Shown piece by piece: positions 9,797-18,273 of a stretch of DNA of 64,000 bases. The position numbers and the translations under genes are program-made. Position 1 is the first letter of the stretch, and the number at the start of each line of letters is the position of its first letter. The notes under the pieces were generated by a model. It saw only the letters and a program-made list of their open reading frames with translations, had not been told where the DNA came from and did no database searches. Origin of the DNA: Lentzea sp. NBRC 105346 (GTDB lineage: Bacteria > Actinomycetota > Actinomycetes > Mycobacteriales > Pseudonocardiaceae); NCBI RefSeq assembly GCF_030269605.1, contig NZ_BSTQ01000001.1, positions 1,133,154-1,197,153 of the forward strand. The letters run 5' to 3'.

Positions 9797-10504
9797 GTGA
9801 CAACACCCCGATTCACCGAGGCGTGGGAGTTAGGCGATCAGGTTCCAGGCTGGCTGACCAGCGACCAGGCGCGCATGCTCTGGGACGCGGCGCTGCGCCT
9901 CGGGCCGGGTGCCCGCGTCGTCGAGATCGGCAGCCACCAGGGCCGATCCACCACCGTGCTGGGTATCGCAGCGCGTTCCGTCGGCGCGACAGTCGTCGCC
10001 GTCGACCCCTTCGTCGAGGGCAAGCTCTTCGGCGGAACCCCCACGCGCCAACGGTTCGAGAAGAACGTCGCGGCCGCCGGGTTGAGTGACGTCGTCGAGC
10101 TCGAGGCCGAGTACAGCACCCGGTTGCGGCGCCGTTGGGACAAGCGCATCGACTTGCTGTACATCGACGGCAAGCACGACTACTGGACCTACACCGACGA
10201 CATGCGCTGGTCGGCGTTTCTGGTGCCGAACGGCGAGATTCTGGTGCACGACGCGTTCTCGTCCATCGGGGTGACGCTTGGCGTCATTGCGAAGGTGTTG
10301 TGTGGCAACCGGTACGTCTACGTCGACCGGGCGGGCTCCTTGGCGCGCTTCCGTTTGGCGCAGCCTTCGTGGGCCGACCGGCGGCGCGTGTTGGCGGAGA
10401 TGCCCTGGTTCCTGCGGAATGTCGGGATCAAGGTGTTGCTGCGGTTGCGGCTGCGGTCAGTCGCGCGGATGTTCGGGCACGACAGCCCCTACGACCCGTA
10501 CTGA
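9797..10504 (+). CDS. Class I SAM methyltransferase (Methyltransf_24 type)
   Basis: Methyltransferase of 235 aa. Motif I is RVVEIGSHQGRST (residues ~39-51), the acidic end of strand 2 is VVAVDPF, and the IDLLYIDGKHDY block is the signature of the Methyltransf_24 group often linked to cell-surface glycan genes. It is divergent from the AftD-like gene with only 53 bp between starts, so a shared promoter region and an envelope-related substrate are plausible. The substrate is unknown. Its 3' end overlaps the convergent DUF397 gene by 48 bp. Confidence 0.82.
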   Translation: MTTPRFTEAWELGDQVPGWLTSDQARMLWDAALRLGPGARVVEIGSHQGRSTTVLGIAARSVGATVVAVDPFVEGKLFGGTPTRQRFEKNVAAAGLSDVVELEAEYSTRLRRRWDKRIDLLYIDGKHDYWTYTDDMRWSAFLVPNGEILVHDAFSSIGVTLGVIAKVLCGNRYVYVDRAGSLARFRLAQPSWADRRRVLAEMPWFLRNVGIKVLLRLRLRSVARMFGHDSPYDPY

Positions 10505-10645
10505 CGCGAGGAAGCGTGACCACGCCGACGCGCTGACGGGAAGGTGGACGGCGGGCGCCTTGGTGTCCCGGATGCCGATGCCCCGCCCCACTTCCACGCA
10601 GCTGTCGCCGGTCGCGCTGTAGCTGCTCTTGCGCCAAGTGGCCAT
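10457..10645 (-). CDS. DUF397 domain protein
   Basis: Small protein of 62 aa. Residues 1-30 carry the DUF397 signature (WRKSSYSATGDSCVEVG, then IRDTKAP), and W-x-x-FL appears in the second half. DUF397 proteins are usually encoded next to a DUF5753 helix-turn-helix regulator and work with it, in Streptomyces as BldB/WhiJ-like developmental pairs. Here the partner lies 14 bp upstream on the same strand. The C-terminal ~12 residues run past the usual domain end and overlap the convergent methyltransferase. Confidence 0.85.
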   Translation of the reverse strand: MATWRKSSYSATGDSCVEVGRGIGIRDTKAPAVHLPVSASAWSRFLASVRVVGAVVPEHPRD

Positions 10646-10659
10646 GCGGGGGCGCCTCC

Positions 10660-11490
10660 TCAGGTCACGATGCTGATGATCACCTCCCTCGATTCTTCCA
10701 CGCTCAATGCGATCTGATCGAGCGCCTCCAACACCTTCTCGTACAGGTCGATCGATGCCTTGTCGTCGAGGAACAGCTCGGAGTTCAGACTTTCCAGGTA
10801 GACCACCGGCGTGAACTTCTCGAAGGTCATCATCCGGAAATCTCCGCTGGTCGCGGGGTGTGCGCCAATGACTGTCGGCACGATCCGTACGTTGATGTAC
10901 GGGCGGACCAACATCTGCAGCAAGTCGTGCAGCTGCTCGGAAAGAACGTCGTACCCGCCTACCGGGAGATGCAGCGCCTGCTCGTGGATGTAGAAGGTGA
11001 AGTGGCACTGCCCCCGCAGAATTTCGCGCCGAGCGATCCGCGCAGCGATGAGTTCGTCGACGTTCGCCGATGGCACCGCCACCGACGAGCGCACTATCGC
11101 GTCGACATACCGCGGAACCTGTAGAAGTCCGGGGATGATGTTCATGTTCCAGGCTGCACTCGCGGTCGCGAGCTTCTCGTGCTTGATCAGCGTTTGCACC
11201 TGCTCGGGAACCACGGATTCGTAGAGCTGCAGCAGCCCTACCTCGCGACTCTCCTGGAAGAGCCCCAGCAGGCGATCGCGGGTGTCAGGCGCGGTGCGGC
11301 ACAGGCCCAGCACCATCGCGACCTCGACCTCGGACACGCCGCCCTTGCCGTTGCACATGTCCGAAAGCTTGGCGTGGTCCCAGTCGAGCAGCTCGCACGC
11401 CTGGCGATAGCTGAATCCGGCGTTCTGAAGCTCGGTGCGGACACCGTCGCCGAACTCGCGCCCGCAGACAGTAGACATTCTCCGTGGCAT
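10660..11490 (-). CDS. XRE-type regulator with DUF5753 domain
   Basis: Predicted transcription regulator of 276 aa. Residues ~10-70 form an XRE helix-turn-helix (FSYRQACELLDWDHAKLSDMCNGKGGVSEVEV), and residues ~95-270 are the DUF5753 region (IPGLLQVPRYVDAIV, then ARREILRGQCHFTFYIHEQALHLPVGG and GDFRMMTFEKF). It sits directly upstream of the DUF397 gene, the standard two-gene arrangement of actinobacterial developmental or secondary-metabolism regulators. An alternative ATG lies at 11478. The targets cannot be inferred. Confidence 0.88.
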   Translation of the reverse strand: MPRRMSTVCGREFGDGVRTELQNAGFSYRQACELLDWDHAKLSDMCNGKGGVSEVEVAMVLGLCRTAPDTRDRLLGLFQESREVGLLQLYESVVPEQVQTLIKHEKLATASAAWNMNIIPGLLQVPRYVDAIVRSSVAVPSANVDELIAARIARREILRGQCHFTFYIHEQALHLPVGGYDVLSEQLHDLLQMLVRPYINVRIVPTVIGAHPATSGDFRMMTFEKFTPVVYLESLNSELFLDDKASIDLYEKVLEALDQIALSVEESREVIISIVT

Positions 11491-11561
11491 GCACGAAAAG
11501 TAGGGGCAGCTTTCGGTTCCGCTCCACCGTTTCCGGCCAAATCAACCTAAAAGAATGAGCC

Positions 11562-11576
11562 GTGGAGCAGCTCCAC
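11562..11576 (-). terminator. Short hairpin after the VWA gene
   Basis: GTGGAG-CAG-CTCCAC, 6-bp perfect arms with a 3-nt loop, just past the VWA stop at 11583 when read leftward. It is a plausible weak intrinsic terminator. There is no U tract, which is common in high-GC actinomycetes. Confidence 0.4.
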
Positions 11577-11582
11577 CACCCT

Positions 11583-13136
11583 CTACTGAGGACGGCAGGC
11601 CGGCGGCTGGCACAGCATCGTGCTCAACGCCTGCGCGAAGATGTCGCTGATCCCAGCCGGATCCGCAGTGGTGAACGCGCGCCCGCCCGTCGCCTCAGCC
11701 ATCTTGGTGAGTTCGTCGACGTCAACGTCCGGTCCCATGCCGATCGCGATGATCGGCAACGGCCGGCGCTTGTCCTGCAGCTTGGCCAACTCTTCGAGCA
11801 ACTGCTTCTGGCTGATGGTCTTAGGGTCGTCGTTGCGGCCGTCGGTCATGACCGCGACGATGTTGATGCGGCCGAGCTCCCAGTTGGCGCGCGCCTCCTG
11901 GTACGCGGCGAGCACGCTGTCGTACATGCCGGTGCCACCATTGGCCGTGGCGCGAATGCTCTTCAACACGGCCGCGTCACCTCTTTCAAGGTGCTCCTTG
12001 ATGGACGCGGTGGGCAGGAGTTCCTTGTAGTCCTTGTCGCCGTCTAGGAACGTCGAGAACTTCCACAAAGAGAGCTTCGTCCCGGGCTTGAACAACCCGA
12101 GCCCACGTTCGGCGGCGGCGACCGCCAGCTGCATACGGCTTTGGCCGGTGCGCGGCACGACCTGGTTCATCGAACCGGAGACGTCCATCAGCGCGATGAT
12201 GCGCGCCGTGAGCGTCACGCCGGCCCAGATCTGCAGCGTCTTGTCGACGGTGTCCTGGTCGGGCAGGGCGTTCTCGGTAGGCTTGTGGAGTCCGAACTTC
12301 TGGAAGTTCTCGAATCCCCTTGCCTTGGCGAGGAACTTCTCGGCGCCCTTGCGCTGCTCCTCCCCCGCGTCCGGCAGCACGACGTACGGGAAGTCCAAGC
12401 CGGGCATGGGGGTTTCGGCGGCGACGGGCGTGAGTTTGGCGGCGCCGGGTTCCGCGTTGTGGCGTTCGACGTCCTGCTCGCTCGCGGGGAAGACGTCCAC
12501 GGGCTTGTTGAACAGCTCCTCGGGCTGTTCGGCGTAACTTCCGGCGGGTCCGCGCAGCAGTGCGACCGTGGCGGCCGCCGGGTCCTTTTCCTTCTCCGTA
12601 AAGGAACGCACGGCGAGCAACGCCGTCAGTGAGGCGGGATCCTTTGCGGGGTCGGCGAGTCCGCTGACGGCCTTGGCGCCGGGACCGATGAGCTCGGCCC
12701 AGTTCTTGCCCTTGGCCGGATCCTTCACCGCCAGCACAACCGGCGAGCTGGCGATCGACGTACCCGCCTCGGGAACGCGCCAGGCGCCGGAGTCGCGGGC
12801 CTGGCGCAGCCACAACGTCGAGTCCGGCACCCACACCGTGGGGCGGTTCTTGTTCTTGTCGTCGGCGAGGCGCGTGAGCGTGTCGCGCGCGGGTTCCGCG
12901 CGTACCTCGACCTGGTAGCAGTCGGCCTTGGTGTCCTGCTGCGCGAGTTCGCCCAGCACCTGCGCGATTCCGGGCGCGGCCACGATCGACACCGACGCCG
13001 GGGACGTGCAGCGGGGTGCGCGGAGCCGATCAATGACGACGTCGAAGACGATCCAGCCGATGATCGACAGCACGAGCAGCACGCTGAGCCCGACGACGGG
13101 CGGGGTCAAGCGCCGCGGTCGCACCATGGCCGACAC
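11583..13136 (-). CDS. Membrane-anchored VWA domain protein with substrate-binding-like region
   Basis: Protein of 517 aa. An N-terminal membrane anchor (residues ~13-33) is followed by a periplasmic-binding-like region in which 'TVWVPDSTLWLR' and 'VVLAVKDP' resemble solute-binding type 2 folds. A C-terminal von Willebrand A domain from about residue 310 has an intact MIDAS (DVSGSM, then TGMYDS and MTDGRNDD). It should sit outside the membrane and bind a divalent metal ion and a protein partner. The gene is 9 bp downstream of the SMP-30-like gene and probably co-transcribed with it and pirin. Its role is unknown. Confidence 0.82.
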   Translation of the reverse strand: MSAMVRPRRLTPPVVGLSVLLVLSIIGWIVFDVVIDRLRAPRCTSPASVSIVAAPGIAQVLGELAQQDTKADCYQVEVRAEPARDTLTRLADDKNKNRPTVWVPDSTLWLRQARDSGAWRVPEAGTSIASSPVVLAVKDPAKGKNWAELIGPGAKAVSGLADPAKDPASLTALLAVRSFTEKEKDPAAATVALLRGPAGSYAEQPEELFNKPVDVFPASEQDVERHNAEPGAAKLTPVAAETPMPGLDFPYVVLPDAGEEQRKGAEKFLAKARGFENFQKFGLHKPTENALPDQDTVDKTLQIWAGVTLTARIIALMDVSGSMNQVVPRTGQSRMQLAVAAAERGLGLFKPGTKLSLWKFSTFLDGDKDYKELLPTASIKEHLERGDAAVLKSIRATANGGTGMYDSVLAAYQEARANWELGRINIVAVMTDGRNDDPKTISQKQLLEELAKLQDKRRPLPIIAIGMGPDVDVDELTKMAEATGGRAFTTADPAGISDIFAQALSTMLCQPPACRPQ

Positions 13137-13145
13137 CTTAGGCGA

Positions 13146-14057
13146 CTACCAGCGGCGCAACCAGAACTCGTCGGTTCCGGGATTCAATTGATCCAATCGC
13201 CCGCTCAGTACGTACACACCGCACGGGCTCTTCGCCATCGTGGTTGGGGCCTTGTCGGTCCACGGAACGCTCTTGGTGACCTTCGCGGTGGTCCAGTTGT
13301 CGGTGGACTTCAGCGAGATGACCCGGTTGGCGGCGGTGTTGTCGATCGCGAGCAACTGGCCGTTGTCGATCAGCAGACCGTCCGGTGCCCCGATCGGCGC
13401 ATCGGTCGTGACCTGCGTCAACACGTTGTTCGACAGCTTGTAGAGGGCGCGGCCGGACGAGTGCGCGATGAGCAGGTCGCCGTTGGGCAGCCGGACGATG
13501 CCGTTCGCGCCGTTGCCCCGGCCCGCCGGCAGCAGCCGGTCGTCGCGGAAGAAGACCTCGGCCTTGTTCTTGACCTTGTAGATCGCGCCGCTGTAGGAGT
13601 CGGTGACGTACGCCGTGCCGTCCGGGGCGACCGCGACGTCGTTGCCGAAGTGCTCGCGGGACGGGTCGAGCGCGCCCAGGTCGTAGTAAGCGATCTTCTT
13701 GCCTGTCCAGGCGTTGTAGATGCCCAGGCCCGCGGTCTTCTTCAACGTCGCCGGCGACGACTTCTTGCTGATGCCGACGTCGCCGTTGATCACGTACAGC
13801 CTGCCCGCCCGGACCGCGAGGCCCATCGTGGTGATCAACGCCGGGTCGTCGACGAGGGTCTTGGCCTGGCCGTCACGTTCGACCGTCGACACCGTGCCGT
13901 GGACGACGGAGCCGACGACGAACCTGCCGTGCGCCCGGTCGTATGCCACCCCCTCGGGGTGCAGCTTCGAGCCGTTGCCCTTGATCACCGCCGGGCAGGC
14001 CTGTGCCGGCGTGGTGCCGACGAGGACGAGCGCGAGTGCCACGATCAAGCTCCGCAT
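13146..14057 (-). CDS. Secreted SMP-30/gluconolactonase-like beta-propeller
   Basis: Exported protein of 303 aa with a clean signal peptide (MRSLIVALALVLVGTTPAQA). The mature part has SMP-30/NHL-like propeller blades: HPEGVAYD (Glu metal ligand), HFGNDVAVAPDGTAYVTDS, GANGIVRLPNGDLLIAHS and GAPDGLLIDNGQLLAID, matching the Glu/Asn/Asp metal site of lactonases. The likely function is metal-dependent lactone hydrolysis, or simply a propeller binding protein. I start at 14057 because the frame upstream lacks a signal and is shadow of the pirin gene. It is 32 bp after pirin and 9 bp before the VWA gene. Confidence 0.78.
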   Translation of the reverse strand: MRSLIVALALVLVGTTPAQACPAVIKGNGSKLHPEGVAYDRAHGRFVVGSVVHGTVSTVERDGQAKTLVDDPALITTMGLAVRAGRLYVINGDVGISKKSSPATLKKTAGLGIYNAWTGKKIAYYDLGALDPSREHFGNDVAVAPDGTAYVTDSYSGAIYKVKNKAEVFFRDDRLLPAGRGNGANGIVRLPNGDLLIAHSSGRALYKLSNNVLTQVTTDAPIGAPDGLLIDNGQLLAIDNTAANRVISLKSTDNWTTAKVTKSVPWTDKAPTTMAKSPCGVYVLSGRLDQLNPGTDEFWLRRW

Positions 14058-14089
14058 ACCTCGATCTTCGCCGTGCACCACCACCGCGC

Positions 14090-14827
14090 CTAGCCGCCGA
14101 TCGTCGCGTGCATTTCCCACACCAGGATCTCCGCGGGCCCGGTTGCCGTGACCTTCTGCCCGCCGGTCGCCGTGAACCGCACCGCGTCGCCCTGCCTGAG
14201 CTCGCCGGCACCTTCGAGCGTCACGTCGCCCTGCGCGACGAACAGGTGCAGGAACGGCGCCTCGGGGAGTTCGACGTGTTGCCCCGGCTGAAGGCGCGCC
14301 GCGTGGAGGGCGGCGTACTTGTTCTTGATGCGGATCGCGGCGTCGTGGTTCATCCCCGAGGCCACCGGCACGAGACCGCCCTTGAGCAGCTCGTCGTCGA
14401 TCTCCAGCTGCTCGTAGCCGGGCGTGATGCCGGGCTCGTCGGGGACGACCCACATCTGGACGAAGTGCACGGGGTCGGTGTGCGAGTCACCCTGCAGCCG
14501 CCACGAGTCGTTCTTCTCCGAGTGCAGGATGCCGGTGCCCGCACTCATGCGTTGCGCGAGTCCGGGATAGATGACGCCGGAGTGGCCCGTGGAGTCCTGG
14601 TGCACCAAGGATCCCCGCAGCACCCAGGTCACGATCTCCATGTCCTGGTGCGGGTGTGTCTCGAAGCCCATGCCCGGCTTGACGATGTCGTCGTTGTTGA
14701 CCAGGAGCACGCCGTGATGGGTGTTCCGGTCGTCCCAGTGGCCGCCGAACGAGAACGAGTGCTTCGAGTCGAGCCAGCTGATCCGGGTCTTGAACCGGTC
14801 GTCCGCCCGCCTGACGTCGACAGTCAT
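14090..14827 (-). CDS. Pirin family protein
   Basis: Bicupin of 245 aa. The N-terminal cupin has the pirin metal ligands in GFETHPHQDMEIV (His-x-His), GILHSEKN (His) and the following Glu. Pirins bind Fe and act as quercetin 2,3-dioxygenase-like enzymes or redox sensors. The ATG at 14827 (MTVDVRR) follows a ribosome site (gagggag). An ATG 30 bp upstream lies inside the operator-like repeats and is less likely. It is the first gene of a probable pirin, SMP-30, VWA transcript controlled by the palindrome upstream. Confidence 0.9.
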   Translation of the reverse strand: MTVDVRRADDRFKTRISWLDSKHSFSFGGHWDDRNTHHGVLLVNNDDIVKPGMGFETHPHQDMEIVTWVLRGSLVHQDSTGHSGVIYPGLAQRMSAGTGILHSEKNDSWRLQGDSHTDPVHFVQMWVVPDEPGITPGYEQLEIDDELLKGGLVPVASGMNHDAAIRIKNKYAALHAARLQPGQHVELPEAPFLHLFVAQGDVTLEGAGELRQGDAVRFTATGGQKVTATGPAEILVWEMHATIGG

Positions 14828-14842
14828 GACAGCTCCCTCAAG

Positions 14843-14884
14843 TAGTTGAACTATCATCCATCAACCTAGTTGATGCGTCAACTA
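14843..14884. promoter_or_regulatory. Palindromic operator upstream of pirin
   Basis: TAGTTGA occurs at 14843 and again at 14867. The second copy forms a perfect inverted repeat, TAGTTGA-TGCG-TCAACTA (14867-14884), and TCAACC at 14861 adds a further half site. This looks like a MarR-type operator pair straddling the pirin promoter. No MarR gene is in the window, so the regulator would be encoded elsewhere. Confidence 0.6.
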
Positions 14885-14952
14885 TTCCGCTGCTCCACAC
14901 CGGTCAGGAATCAAGAAGCACCGGTCACCGGCCCGCGCCTAGCGTTGCTGCC

Positions 14953-15567
14953 ATGACGACGATCAACACCATCACCCTCGAGGTGGCCGACCCCGCGGCC
15001 GCCGAGCGCTTCTACACCGCCGCCTTCGGCCTGGGCGACCTGCTGCGGGTGCGTGCCTCGCAGGAACCGACCACCGGCTTCCGCGGCTTCACCCTGTCAC
15101 TCGTGGTGTCCCAGCCTGCCGATGTCGACGCACTGGTCGGCGCAGCCCTCGACGCCGGCGCGACGGCGCTCAAGCCGGTCGCGAAGTCGATGTGGGGCTA
15201 CGGCGGCAGCGTCCAGGCCCCGGACGGGACGATCTGGAAGATCGCGACCTCGGCGAAGAAGAACACCGGCCCGGCCACCAGGCAGGTCGACAGCGTCGTG
15301 CTCCTGCTCGGCGTCGCCAACGTGGCCGTGAGCAAGCAGTTCTACCTCGACCGGGGCCTCACCGTGGCGCGCAGCTTCGGCCGCATGTACGTCGAGTTCG
15401 CCGAAGGTCCGGTCAAGGTGGCGCTGTACCGGCGGCGGGCGCTCGCCAAGGACGCGGGTGTGTCGCCCGAGGGCACCGGGTCGCACCGGATCGCGGTCGG
15501 CGGCGCGGAGCCGTTCACCGACCCGGACGGGTTCGCCTGGGAGTCAGTGGTCGCCGCCGCTCGTTAG
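14953..15567 (+). CDS. VOC (glyoxalase/bleomycin resistance-like) family protein
   Basis: Protein of 204 aa with two vicinal-oxygen-chelate modules. The first (TITLEVADPAAAERFYTAAFGLG ... SVQAPDGTIWKI) and second (VVLLLGVANVAVSKQFYLDRGL ... TDPDGFAWE) have the beta-alpha-beta-beta-beta pattern. It may be a small-molecule-binding or glyoxalase-like enzyme; the substrate is unknown. It starts at the ATG at 14953, transcribed divergently from pirin across the palindromic operator, so the same regulator may control both. The 3' end overlaps the dioxygenase gene by 24 bp. Confidence 0.75.
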   Translation: MTTINTITLEVADPAAAERFYTAAFGLGDLLRVRASQEPTTGFRGFTLSLVVSQPADVDALVGAALDAGATALKPVAKSMWGYGGSVQAPDGTIWKIATSAKKNTGPATRQVDSVVLLLGVANVAVSKQFYLDRGLTVARSFGRMYVEFAEGPVKVALYRRRALAKDAGVSPEGTGSHRIAVGGAEPFTDPDGFAWESVVAAAR

Positions 15568-16368
15568 CACCAGGTCGAACTCGACGCTCGCCCACGGCCC
15601 GGTCAGCTCGCGGCCGTCCGGCGCGACTCCGGCCTGGTGTTCCTCGAACGTCGTGACCAGCCCCTCGCGCACACCGAACACGGCATCGGTCTCGAGATAG
15701 GGATCGCCGGCCGCGAACACATGGGTGATGAGCGGGCGGTACCCCGGCGCCTCGACCTTGAAGTGGATGTGCGCGGGCCGCATCGGCCCGCGTCCCGTCT
15801 TCGCCAGCAGCTCCCCCACCGGGCCGTCCATCGGGATCGGGTACGGCGACGGCCGCACGGACCAGAACCGGTACCCGCCGTCGGGTCCCGAACGCAGCCG
15901 ACCGCGCCCGGCCACGCCGCCGTCCCGCTGCACGTCGTACAGTCCGTTGTCGTCGGCCTCCCACACGTCGATCCGCGCGTCCGGGATCGGTGTGCCGTCC
16001 TTCGAGCGGACCGTGCCGCTCACCCAGCACGGCACTCCGTGCGCATCACCCGTGATGTCGCCGCCGAGCGGCACCTCGGGCGCACCTTCGACGAAGAACG
16101 GGCCGAAGACCGTCGCGTTGTCCGAGCCGTTGAGGGCGACGGTGAGCATCGAAAGGCCCAGCACGTCCGACAACAGGATGAACTCCTGGCGCCGGTCGTC
16201 GGTGATGTGGCCGGTGCGGGTGAGGAAGTCGATCGCCTTCGCCCACTCCGCTTCGGTGAGTCGCACGTCCTCGGCGAACGCGTGCAGGTGCCGGACGAGC
16301 GACCGCATCACGTGGGAGAGCCGGTCGTCCCCGCCGAAGCTGTCAACGACCTGGTCGGTCAGTGTCAT
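15544..16368 (-). CDS. Intradiol ring-cleavage dioxygenase (hydroxyquinol/catechol 1,2-dioxygenase-like)
   Basis: Non-heme Fe(III) dioxygenase of 274 aa. An N-terminal helical dimerisation domain (to ~residue 105) precedes the beta-sandwich. The 2-Tyr/2-His ligands are visible in DVWEADDNGLYDVQ (Tyr), YRFWSVRPSPYPIP (Tyr) and RPAHIHFKV (His-x-His). Such enzymes open catechol or hydroxyquinol rings to cis,cis-muconate or maleylacetate. No maleylacetate reductase or other pathway gene adjoins it, so the substrate is uncertain. The ATG at 16368 is chosen; the upstream frame is low-complexity. It is divergent from the O-methyltransferase gene. Confidence 0.85.
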   Translation of the reverse strand: MTLTDQVVDSFGGDDRLSHVMRSLVRHLHAFAEDVRLTEAEWAKAIDFLTRTGHITDDRRQEFILLSDVLGLSMLTVALNGSDNATVFGPFFVEGAPEVPLGGDITGDAHGVPCWVSGTVRSKDGTPIPDARIDVWEADDNGLYDVQRDGGVAGRGRLRSGPDGGYRFWSVRPSPYPIPMDGPVGELLAKTGRGPMRPAHIHFKVEAPGYRPLITHVFAAGDPYLETDAVFGVREGLVTTFEEHQAGVAPDGRELTGPWASVEFDLVLTSGGDH

Positions 16369-16423
16369 ACCTCTGCACTCTGCCGCAAGATCCCCGTTGA
16401 CACGGCTGACACAGTGGATCTTT

Positions 16424-17368
16424 GTGGGAGACTTGGAAACGCTGCGCCGGATGGCAGGCCTGGCCACCCCGATGTCGCTGCGCGTGGCGGTGACGCTGCG
16501 CCTGCCGGACCGTCTGCTCGACAGTGACGCGACCGCCGACGAACTCGCGGCGGAGCTGGACCTGAACCCTGGTGCGCTGGACCTGCTGCTGGCCCACCTC
16601 GCCACCCTCGGCATCGTCGAACGCACCGGCGTCGGCTACCGGACGACGGCGTTGGGCGCGAACCTCACGGCCGACGCCGACAACGGACTGGCCGGCCTGC
16701 TGGACGTGAACACCGCGGCCGGCCGCGCCGACCTGGCGTTCGTCGAGCTCGCCCACAGCGTCCGGACCGGAGAAGCGGCCTACCCGCAACGCTACGGGCA
16801 GGGCTTCTGGGAGGACCTGGCCGAGCATCCGCACCTGCGTGAGTCGTTCGACCGGCAGATGACGCACCGGTTCCGCGCGGAGATCCCGCGGTTCGTCGCG
16901 GGGTTCGACTGGTCGCGGTTCGAGTCCATTGTGGACGTGGGCGGTGGACAGGGTGACCTGCTCGCCGCGATTCTGGCCGCGCATCCGCACGTGAGAGGCC
17001 ATCTGCTGGATCTCGAACCGCCCGCGGAGTTCGGTGAGCACGAACGCGCCCAGGTGACCGCGGGGAGCTTCTTCGACCCGCTCCCGGCCAATGCGGACGC
17101 CTACCTGCTGGTGGACATCCTGCACAACTGGGACGACGAGCACGCCCACCGGATCCTCGCCCGGTGCGCCGAGACGGGCGGGCGCGTGCTGGTGATCGAG
17201 TCGGTCCGGCCCTACACCGGGTTCAGCCTGGTCATGCTGATCATGTTCGGCGGCCGCGACCGCACGGTCGACGAGTACCGGGCGCTCGCCGAACAGCACG
17301 GACTCGTCCTCGACGGCGTGACCGAGCTGACCGAACAGCGCAGCCTGCTGGAGTTCCGGAAGGGTTAG
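16424..17368 (+). CDS. O-methyltransferase (winged-helix + SAM domain)
   Basis: Methyltransferase of about 314 aa of the small-molecule O-methyltransferase family (DnrK/acetylserotonin-type). An N-terminal winged-helix dimerisation domain (RRMAGLATPMSLRVAVTLRLPDRL ... LLLAHLATLGIVERT) precedes a C-terminal Rossmann domain with ESIVDVGGGQGDLL and the typical LHNWDDEHAHRIL motif. It is likely to methylate a phenolic natural product. The GTG at 16424 gives the usual family N-terminus; the next candidate, the ATG at 16451, would trim nine residues. The stop overlaps the small downstream leftward gene by 4 bp. Confidence 0.85.
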   Translation: MGDLETLRRMAGLATPMSLRVAVTLRLPDRLLDSDATADELAAELDLNPGALDLLLAHLATLGIVERTGVGYRTTALGANLTADADNGLAGLLDVNTAAGRADLAFVELAHSVRTGEAAYPQRYGQGFWEDLAEHPHLRESFDRQMTHRFRAEIPRFVAGFDWSRFESIVDVGGGQGDLLAAILAAHPHVRGHLLDLEPPAEFGEHERAQVTAGSFFDPLPANADAYLLVDILHNWDDEHAHRILARCAETGGRVLVIESVRPYTGFSLVMLIMFGGRDRTVDEYRALAEQHGLVLDGVTELTEQRSLLEFRKG

Positions 17369-17586
17369 CCGCGCATCGTCAGCACGACGCGGAGCACGTG
17401 CTCGACGGCCGACGGGAACGCCGCGCCGCGCAGTTCGCCGCGGACCGCGAGGGTGCGGGAGGCGAACTCGAGCATGCGGTCCTCGCCCATGCGCCGCACG
17501 ACCAGGGCGGCGACCTCCTCCAGGTCGAGGTCCGGGTTGTCCAGCCTGGTCAGGGCGAACTCGACGACGAGCTCCTCGTCGGTCAT
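17365..17586 (-). CDS. Small hypothetical protein
   Basis: Acidic 73-aa protein that I do not recognise (MTDEELVVEF ... VAALVVRRMGEDRMLEFASRTLAVRGELRGAAF). It has no signal peptide or membrane segment and is predicted helical. It lies 14 bp downstream of the HAD hydrolase gene and is probably co-transcribed with it. The codon pattern is normal for the region and the start is an ATG. Confidence 0.6.
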   Translation of the reverse strand: MTDEELVVEFALTRLDNPDLDLEEVAALVVRRMGEDRMLEFASRTLAVRGELRGAAFPSAVEHVLRVVLTMRG

Positions 17587-17600
17587 GGCATCACCCGCGA

Positions 17601-18188
17601 TCAGCCGAACAGGTCCTCCAGCGCCTTGATCGTAACCGCAGGCGAGGTCGCGAGGACCGTGGTCATTCCGAAAGCGGCGGCAGGGTCGAGGAACTTTGCC
17701 GAGTCGTCGACGTACACGCACTCGGCCGGTGGGATGCCCAGGCGGTCGGCGGTCAGCCGGTAGATCTCCGGATCCGGCTTGCGCATCCGCACCTGGTCCG
17801 ACGCCACGATGACGTCGACCTTGAGGCGGAACCGGTCGAACAGGTTGTACGGCTCGGATCCGAGCGAGTTCGACAGCACGGCCACCTGGACGCCGCGCTG
17901 ACGCACCCGCGCCACCGCGGCCATCACGTCCTGCTGCAGCTCCAGGCCGGCGGTGATCCGTTGCACCAGGTCGTCGGGGAAGATCCGCAACGCCAGGCCG
18001 ATGGTCGCGGCGAACTCGGCCTGGGTCGCCTTGCCGCGTTCCAGGTCGGCCACCAGGGCCGCGTGCGCGGTCAGCGCCGTCCGCAACGCGTTCGGTTCGA
18101 TGCCCTCTGTCAGGCAGAACGCCCGCATGGACTCGTCGAACGGGTTGGTGAGCACGCCTCCGAAGTCGATGATCAAGCCGCGGTTCAT
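17601..18188 (-). CDS. HAD-IA family hydrolase
   Basis: Haloacid-dehalogenase-like phosphatase of 195 aa. Motif I is IIDFGGVLTN (residues 5-14; nucleophile Asp, but Gly in place of the second Asp, as in the HAD-IA sub-branch near epoxide-hydrolase N-terminal domains). Motif II is AVLSNSLG, motif III Lys is in RMRKPDPEIY, and motif IV is CVYVDDSAKF. It probably hydrolyses a phosphate ester; the substrate is unknown. The ATG at 18188 is used; another ATG at 18200 is possible. Confidence 0.85.
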   Translation of the reverse strand: MNRGLIIDFGGVLTNPFDESMRAFCLTEGIEPNALRTALTAHAALVADLERGKATQAEFAATIGLALRIFPDDLVQRITAGLELQQDVMAAVARVRQRGVQVAVLSNSLGSEPYNLFDRFRLKVDVIVASDQVRMRKPDPEIYRLTADRLGIPPAECVYVDDSAKFLDPAAAFGMTTVLATSPAVTIKALEDLFG

Positions 18189-18238
18189 GGCCCGCACCAT
18201 CGCACGATTAGTCCATGCGAGGTCAACTCGTGTATCGA

Positions 18239-18266
18239 ATGGCCCGGCCCCGCAGGGCCGGGCCAT
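18239..18266. terminator. 12-bp perfect hairpin terminator
   Basis: ATGGCCCGGCCC and GGGCCGGGCCAT flank a CGCA loop, a perfect 12-bp GC-rich stem. It lies between the stop of the carboxymuconolactone decarboxylase-like gene (18274, leftward) and the HAD gene start, so it should end the former transcript. Confidence 0.75.
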
Positions 18267-18273
18267 CAGGTGA

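Noticed and set aside
9744..9806. Upstream start of the arabinosyltransferase at 9806
   Set aside because: It would overlap the start of the divergent methyltransferase; ATG 9743 gives a normal N-terminus before the first membrane helix.
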